Below are positions 13,358 through 16,090 of a DNA stretch of 16,090 nt, in pieces (the stretch's first letter is position 1; every line of letters starts with the position of its first letter). The translations under genes were made by a program, and so were the position numbers. Under the pieces are notes generated by a model. That model ran no database searches. It was given only the letters and a program-made list of their open reading frames with translations, and was not told the origin of the DNA. The stretch is from Candidatus Gastranaerophilales bacterium. Lineage in GTDB: Bacteria; Cyanobacteriota; Vampirovibrionia; Gastranaerophilales; Gastranaerophilaceae. The stretch spans positions 1-16,090 of the forward strand of contig CANQZO010000015.1 of assembly GCA_947628355.1 (NCBI GenBank). Reading direction: 5' to 3'.

Positions 13358-13693
13358 TTACACTTTTTGTGCAGATAATTTTAAATCGTACCCTAATCCT
13401 GTAAATATTTTATGCAAAATTTCAATGCTCGGAATCATTTTTCTTGAAAATATTTTATATAATGTAATCCTGTGAATACCTATAATATTTGCAAATTCAC
13501 ATATAGTATATTTAGCCTCAATTAAAGGTTTGAGGTTATATATTAAATCATTCACATCTTTTGTTTGTGAATAGTCATCAAGTAGACTTTCTAACCACAT
13601 TTGAGCATATTCACTGTCATTTTTTAATTGTTCTTTTAAATTATTTTGATGTTTAGGAAAATTATTTAATAATGTTTGCTCTTTTTTATTCAT
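13358..13693 (-). CDS. HigA-like antitoxin with HTH domain
   Basis: 111 residues. An N-terminal helical half (NLKEQLKNDSEYAQMWLESLL) is followed by KDVNDLIYNLKPLIEA and a helix-turn-helix at about 64-85 (CEFANIIGIHRITLYKIFS), then PSIEILHKIFTGLGYDLKL. This is the layout of the addiction-module antidote family that accompanies HigB/Gp49-like toxins. It neutralises the toxin encoded just upstream and probably represses the operon through the palindrome at 14011-14038. Its ATG shares one base with the toxin's TAA (TAATG), and GAAAGGA precedes it, so translation is coupled. Toxin-first order is typical of HigBA. Confidence 0.85.
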   Translation of the reverse strand: MNKKEQTLLNNFPKHQNNLKEQLKNDSEYAQMWLESLLDDYSQTKDVNDLIYNLKPLIEAKYTICEFANIIGIHRITLYKIFSRKMIPSIEILHKIFTGLGYDLKLSAQKV

Positions 13694-14007
13694 TATTTTT
13701 TCCTTTCATTGTATTCGTTTAAGTATTTTTCAGCTAATTCTATATCCTTGCTTTGTTTTGATTTATTACCGCCTGTAAATAACAAAACTATGGTATTTTC
13801 AATCTCGGTATAATATATTCTTAAACCGTTAGAAAATTTAAGTTCATAAAGATATTCTGAAAGTCTTTTATTTTCGCCATATAAACCTCTTTCAACTTTG
13901 GATAATCTTTTATCAACAACGAGCCTTAAACTTTTATCAAGAGATTTATACCATTCCAAAAACGGTACTTTATTATCAACAGTTTGGTAATAAATAATTT
14001 CTTTCAT
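13693..14007 (-). CDS. HigB/RelE-superfamily toxin (Gp49-like addiction module killer)
   Basis: 104 residues, basic. The family pattern is plain: VPFLEWYKSLDKSLRLVVDKRL, then GLYGENKRLSEYLYELKFSNGLRIYYTE (R63) and LLFTGGNKSKQSKDIELAEKYL. Such toxins are ribosome-associated mRNA endonucleases; that activity is inferred from the family. The gene is first in a two-gene operon with the antitoxin. Its start codon is 3 bp from a perfect palindrome that overlaps the promoter, pointing to tight autoregulation. No strong ribosome binding site is seen, as expected for a weakly translated toxin. Confidence 0.9.
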   Translation of the reverse strand: MKEIIYYQTVDNKVPFLEWYKSLDKSLRLVVDKRLSKVERGLYGENKRLSEYLYELKFSNGLRIYYTEIENTIVLLFTGGNKSKQSKDIELAEKYLNEYNERKK

Positions 14008-14010
14008 AAT

Positions 14011-14038
14011 ATTATTGTAGCATATAGGCTACAATAAT
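14011..14038. promoter_or_regulatory. Palindromic operator of the HigBA-like operon
   Basis: Perfect 11-bp arms ATTATTGTAGC / GCTACAATAAT with a 6-nt centre, covering the -10 and spacer of the minus-strand promoter, immediately before the toxin start. The most convincing operator in the window. Confidence 0.85.
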
Positions 14039-14042
14039 TCAA
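14014..14042 (-). promoter_or_regulatory. Promoter of the HigBA-like operon
   Basis: -35 TTGAAT (14042-14037), 17-nt spacer, -10 TACAAT (14019-14014), overlapped by the palindromic operator. The predicted start leaves almost no untranslated leader before the ATG at 14007. Confidence 0.7.
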
Positions 14043-14043
14043 T

Positions 14044-14091
14044 ATATAAACAGAAATAATATAGCTAAAAGTATTTTGAATAATTAATTTT
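14044..14091 (+). pseudogene. Remnant of a second copy of the zeta partner gene
   Basis: 48 bp identical, apart from one base, to 11951-11998, encoding the last residues INRNNIAKSILNN plus stop. Nothing upstream resembles the rest of the gene; the HigBA promoter abuts it, so an insertion or deletion joined the toxin-antitoxin module to the tail of an old copy. Confidence 0.75.
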
Positions 14092-14143
14092 TTCCTAATG
14101 AATTTTATTTTAAGTGCTCTCGTAATTCAGTAGTTTTTATAAT

Positions 14144-14404
14144 TTATAGTTTTTCTAAAAAATCTTTAGGGAGTTCATCATCTAAAAGTTTACCAAATTC
14201 TTCAAAACTCAATCCTAATCCTTTAATTATCTTTGATATATTATAGAAAGATACTTTTGTTTTAGCATTTATTATATCATCATAAGTTGTCATTGGTATT
14301 TCATTTTCATAACAAAGTTCGGTATATTTAATACCTTTTTCATTTTTTACCTTATTTATTATATTGGAGATTGCTATATATAATTTTTTTATATCTTCTT
14401 GCAT
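14144..14404 (-). CDS. XRE-like HTH regulator
   Basis: 86 residues with a Cro/C1-type helix-turn-helix (about 23-60; KYTELCYENEIPMTTYDDII, then FYNISKIIKGLGLSFEEF). The short helix I (KKLYIAISNIINKVKNEKGI) and the acidic tail ending LPKDFLEKL are typical of small stand-alone regulators. It lacks the LTQxQLAE motif of its neighbours and is not a close copy of them. No clear ribosome binding site. Last of four same-strand HTH genes. Confidence 0.8.
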   Translation of the reverse strand: MQEDIKKLYIAISNIINKVKNEKGIKYTELCYENEIPMTTYDDIINAKTKVSFYNISKIIKGLGLSFEEFGKLLDDELPKDFLEKL

Positions 14405-14473
14405 TTTATTAATAATAATGCTAATTTCAATTTTATTTCCCCGAAGTTTCGTGGTAGAAAGTGAGGTAAAATT

Positions 14474-14689
14474 TTAGAATTCAAAAAATTCTTTAGGGTG
14501 AACATTTAGTGCTTTTGCAATATCAAATATCACTAAAACAGGAACATTAATTTCTGCCCGTTCCACCATTCCGACGTAATTTCTTGTCTTATTAATTAAT
14601 TCAGCTAATTGTTCTTGCGTTAAATTAGCTATTTTTCTTTTCTCTTTAAGTTTTTGACCTAATTGTTTTAGAATCTTATTATTTACCAT
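14474..14689 (-). CDS. XRE-family regulator (tandem paralogue 1)
   Basis: 71 residues, almost entirely one HTH_3 domain: KLKEKRKIANLTQEQLAEL, NKTRNYVGMVERAEINVP, then the dimerisation-type tail IFDIAKALNVHPKEFFEF. Closely similar to the gene directly upstream (14700-14918), including an identical-type leader (AATAATGGCTTTATGG around the start), so the two arose by tandem duplication. The gap is 10 bp and no ribosome binding site is visible. It presumably binds an operator as a dimer; target unknown. Confidence 0.85.
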   Translation of the reverse strand: MVNNKILKQLGQKLKEKRKIANLTQEQLAELINKTRNYVGMVERAEINVPVLVIFDIAKALNVHPKEFFEF

Positions 14690-14699
14690 AAAGCCATTA

Positions 14700-14918
14700 T
14701 TACATCTTTTTAAAAAATTCTTCCATTGTACTTTTTAATGCAGAAATTATTTTATATATATTAGTGTATTTTATATTTCTTTCGCCTCGTTCCACCATTC
14801 CAATGAAGTTCGTGGAAACTCCTGACAGCTCAGCTAATTGTGCCTGAGTTAAATTAACTGTTTTCCTTTTTTCTTTAAGTCTTTGACCGAATTGTTTAAG
14901 GATTTCTTTATTTTCCAT
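14700..14918 (-). CDS. XRE-family regulator (tandem paralogue 2)
   Basis: 72 residues forming a single HTH_3 domain: RLKEKRKTVNLTQAQLAEL, SGVSTNFIGMVERGERNI, then YKIISALKSTMEEFFKKM. The first 40 residues match the paralogue at 14474 closely, and the start region AATAATGGCTATATGG is nearly identical. Upstream lie a 22-bp perfect inverted repeat (14933-14954) and two GAGYGTGTTATT-type boxes, likely operators. No clear ribosome binding site. Confidence 0.87.
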   Translation of the reverse strand: MENKEILKQFGQRLKEKRKTVNLTQAQLAELSGVSTNFIGMVERGERNIKYTNIYKIISALKSTMEEFFKKM

Positions 14919-14932
14919 ATAGCCATTATTAA

Positions 14933-14954
14933 GTTTATTTTTGTAAAAATAAAC
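14933..14954. promoter_or_regulatory. Perfect inverted repeat before paralogue 2
   Basis: Arms GTTTATTTTT / AAAAATAAAC with a 2-nt centre, 14 bp upstream of the 14918 start codon. Could be an operator or a leader hairpin; it is extremely AT-rich. Confidence 0.45.
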
Positions 14955-14955
14955 A

Positions 14956-14971
14956 AACCCAGCGTGTTATT
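14956..14971 (-). promoter_or_regulatory. HTH-cluster box, copy 1
   Basis: AACCCAGCGTGTTATT (plus strand), in the gap before the 14700-14918 gene. One of three copies of a 16-bp box, consensus AACTGAGYGTGTTATT. Confidence 0.55.
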
Positions 14972-14989
14972 TTGTTCTTTTTGTGGTAT

Positions 14990-15005
14990 AACTGAGTGTG
15001 TTATT
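14990..15005 (-). promoter_or_regulatory. HTH-cluster box, copy 2
   Basis: AACTGAGTGTGTTATT, starting 34 bp from copy 1 and overlapping the stop codon of the 15001-15222 gene. Confidence 0.55.
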
Positions 15006-15222
15006 CCATTGTTTTAAAAAAATAGGAAGGAGTTATTTCTAAAGCATTTATGATTAAAAACATTTTATCTATTGTTGTATTTCTTTCTCCACGTTCAACC
15101 ATCCCTATAAAATTAGTAGAAAAACTAATTTTTTCTGCTAATTGAGCTTGGGTTAATTTTTGTTCTTGTCTAATTTCTTTTAGCCTTTTTCCAAAGCGAA
15201 GTAAATTAATACTTTTATCCAT
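15001..15222 (-). CDS. XRE-family regulator (third member of the cluster)
   Basis: 73 residues, a complete HTH_3 domain: FGKRLKEIRQEQKLTQAQL, ISFSTNFIGMVERGERNT, then KMFLIINALEITPSYFFKTM. It shares TNFIGMVERGERN with paralogue 2 but has its own leader. First gene of the minus-strand HTH series and divergent from the gene at 15341; box copy 3 lies in the shared intergenic region. Likely a repressor of itself and perhaps of the divergent gene. Confidence 0.88.
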   Translation of the reverse strand: MDKSINLLRFGKRLKEIRQEQKLTQAQLAEKISFSTNFIGMVERGERNTTIDKMFLIINALEITPSYFFKTME

Positions 15223-15259
15223 AAAAAAATATTAAAATTTAATCCTATTTTAATAAACA

Positions 15260-15275
15260 AACTGAGCGTGTTATT
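15260..15275 (-). promoter_or_regulatory. HTH-cluster box, copy 3
   Basis: AACTGAGCGTGTTATT, 38 bp before the 15222 start codon, preceded by the same taataaacaa phrase as copy 1. It sits between divergent genes, so it may serve both. Confidence 0.6.
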
Positions 15276-15340
15276 TCAAAATATAAAGAATATAGAAAAG
15301 TATGAAAAAGATTTAGAAGTACAAAAAAAAGGAGTAAAAA

Positions 15341-15973
15341 ATGAAAAAACTTTTAAATCTTAAAAATGAAAATTTAGAACTGAAAATAAGAAGGGAAGCT
15401 ATAAAATTTGCTTCAATAATCTCCGGGGAGTTAAGACAATTTTGTAATAAATTTCAAAAAAAAGATATCAAGGAAATAAACGAATTTAAACAAAAAATAG
15501 ATGATGATAATACACTAAAGGAATTTTTAAATCGTTCTGAAATAATATATAAATTCAATTTTATTGAATCTGATAGCAAGTATATTGACATAATTTTTAA
15601 ACTGTTTAAGCCAGATAGAATTTATAAAAATAACGCAAAAATAATATCTGAGAATACAGGGTTACACTGTATGTTAATTATCTATATTGTTATAAATTAT
15701 ATAAACGATAACTTTCCCGTACGGTTTCGGAAATCTTTTTCAAAAGAAGAAAAGAATTTAATAAAATACTTATTATTTAGAGGAAACGAAGAAAGTTATA
15801 TGAAAAAATATAACATTTCAAAAAATGAATTGAATATTAATATAAAAAGTATTTGTGATAACCTAAAATGCAAAGACATAAATAAATCATTAAATATTAT
15901 TTTAATTGAAAAATATTTTAGGAAAGAAAATAGTGAGTTTTTTAATAAAATTAATGAATTAAAAGCGATATAA
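15341..15973 (+). CDS. Unknown helical protein divergent from the HTH cluster
   Basis: 210 residues, lysine/asparagine-rich and almost all helical. No family recognised. Three parts: a charged N-terminal half (KLLNLKNENLELKIRREAIKF, EINEFKQKIDDDNTLKEFL); a hydrophobic stretch CMLIIYIVINYI (about 109-121), too short and isolated for a certain membrane helix; and a C-terminal part (SYMKKYNISKNELNINIKSI) that could be a sigma/LuxR-like HTH. A strong AAGGAG precedes the ATG. The shared control region with an XRE repressor suggests a repressed accessory or phage-like gene. Confidence 0.65.
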   Translation: MKKLLNLKNENLELKIRREAIKFASIISGELRQFCNKFQKKDIKEINEFKQKIDDDNTLKEFLNRSEIIYKFNFIESDSKYIDIIFKLFKPDRIYKNNAKIISENTGLHCMLIIYIVINYINDNFPVRFRKSFSKEEKNLIKYLLFRGNEESYMKKYNISKNELNINIKSICDNLKCKDINKSLNIILIEKYFRKENSEFFNKINELKAI

Positions 15974-16013
15974 AAATTTAATGAATGCAAGACTATGCGG
16001 AGTGTGAGAGCCA

Positions 16014-16090
16014 GCGAGCAATTTAAACAAAATAAGGATTATTGCTTCACACCTTCAAGTCGCTCACTATTTGCTTCGCAAAAGCGTTCG
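16014..16090 (+). repeat. Direct repeat R1, copy 2 (reaches window edge)
   Basis: 77 bp matching 13154-13231 with two substitutions and one missing base. It starts about 40 bp after the stop of the 15341 gene and may continue past the window. The copies are 2,860 bp apart. Confidence 0.85.

Noticed and set aside
1..16090. CRISPR array, tRNA or rRNA genes
   Set aside because: No regularly spaced repeats, cloverleaf or rRNA-like sequence was found on either strand.

Overview
The window is AT-rich, uses AGGAG-type ribosome binding sites at many genes, and is densely coding on both strands. Two neighbouring proteins of unknown lineage carry a short N-terminal (V/I)SF(G/S) motif, and a nearby mini-ORF carries a comparable FTG motif. 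I associate such motifs with gut Candidatus Gastranaerophilales (Melainabacteria/Vampirovibrionia). That assignment is from memory and is moderate to low confidence; the sequence alone proves only a low-GC bacterium. There are no rRNA, tRNA or CRISPR features.

Left part (1-3680): a zinc/cadmium module on the minus strand, read as AdcR-like MarR regulator > stand-alone HMA metal-binding protein > P1B-2 ATPase (C-terminus outside the window). The regulator's promoter is flanked by two 18-bp palindromes, and one of them matches the AdcR/ZitR zinc-box consensus. The second overlaps the -35 of a divergent gene for a membrane-anchored SGNH-hydrolase-like envelope protein.

Middle (3680-9060): accessory, defence-like genes. 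These are a WYL-domain regulator, a small gene that may be a frameshifted remnant, and a two-gene operon of a stand-alone DnaB-like RecA ATPase and a retron-type reverse transcriptase. A strongly structured non-coding stretch follows the reverse transcriptase. After it come a PD-(D/E)XK nuclease, a miniature P-loop ATPase and a small unknown protein. Three similar 17-bp sites (ATGTCAT...) sit at the edges of these modules.

Right part (9060-16090): two lineage-type proteins, one with a recognisable protein-kinase-like catalytic loop, then a zeta-toxin-like kinase with an overlapping small partner gene and a membrane/PH-like protein. A 680-bp repeat-rich stretch follows. Then come a HigBA-like toxin-antitoxin pair with a perfect palindromic operator, four small XRE-type HTH genes (two an obvious tandem duplication, with shared upstream boxes), and an unknown divergent gene. 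Near-identical 77/78-bp direct repeats bracket the toxin-antitoxin and HTH cluster.

The best candidate for an undescribed system is the DnaB-like/reverse transcriptase operon (5258-6947). The DnaB-like partner appears to lack both the catalytic glutamate and the arginine finger of true DnaB helicases. This suggests a regulatory or DNA-binding partner of the reverse transcriptase rather than a working replicative helicase.
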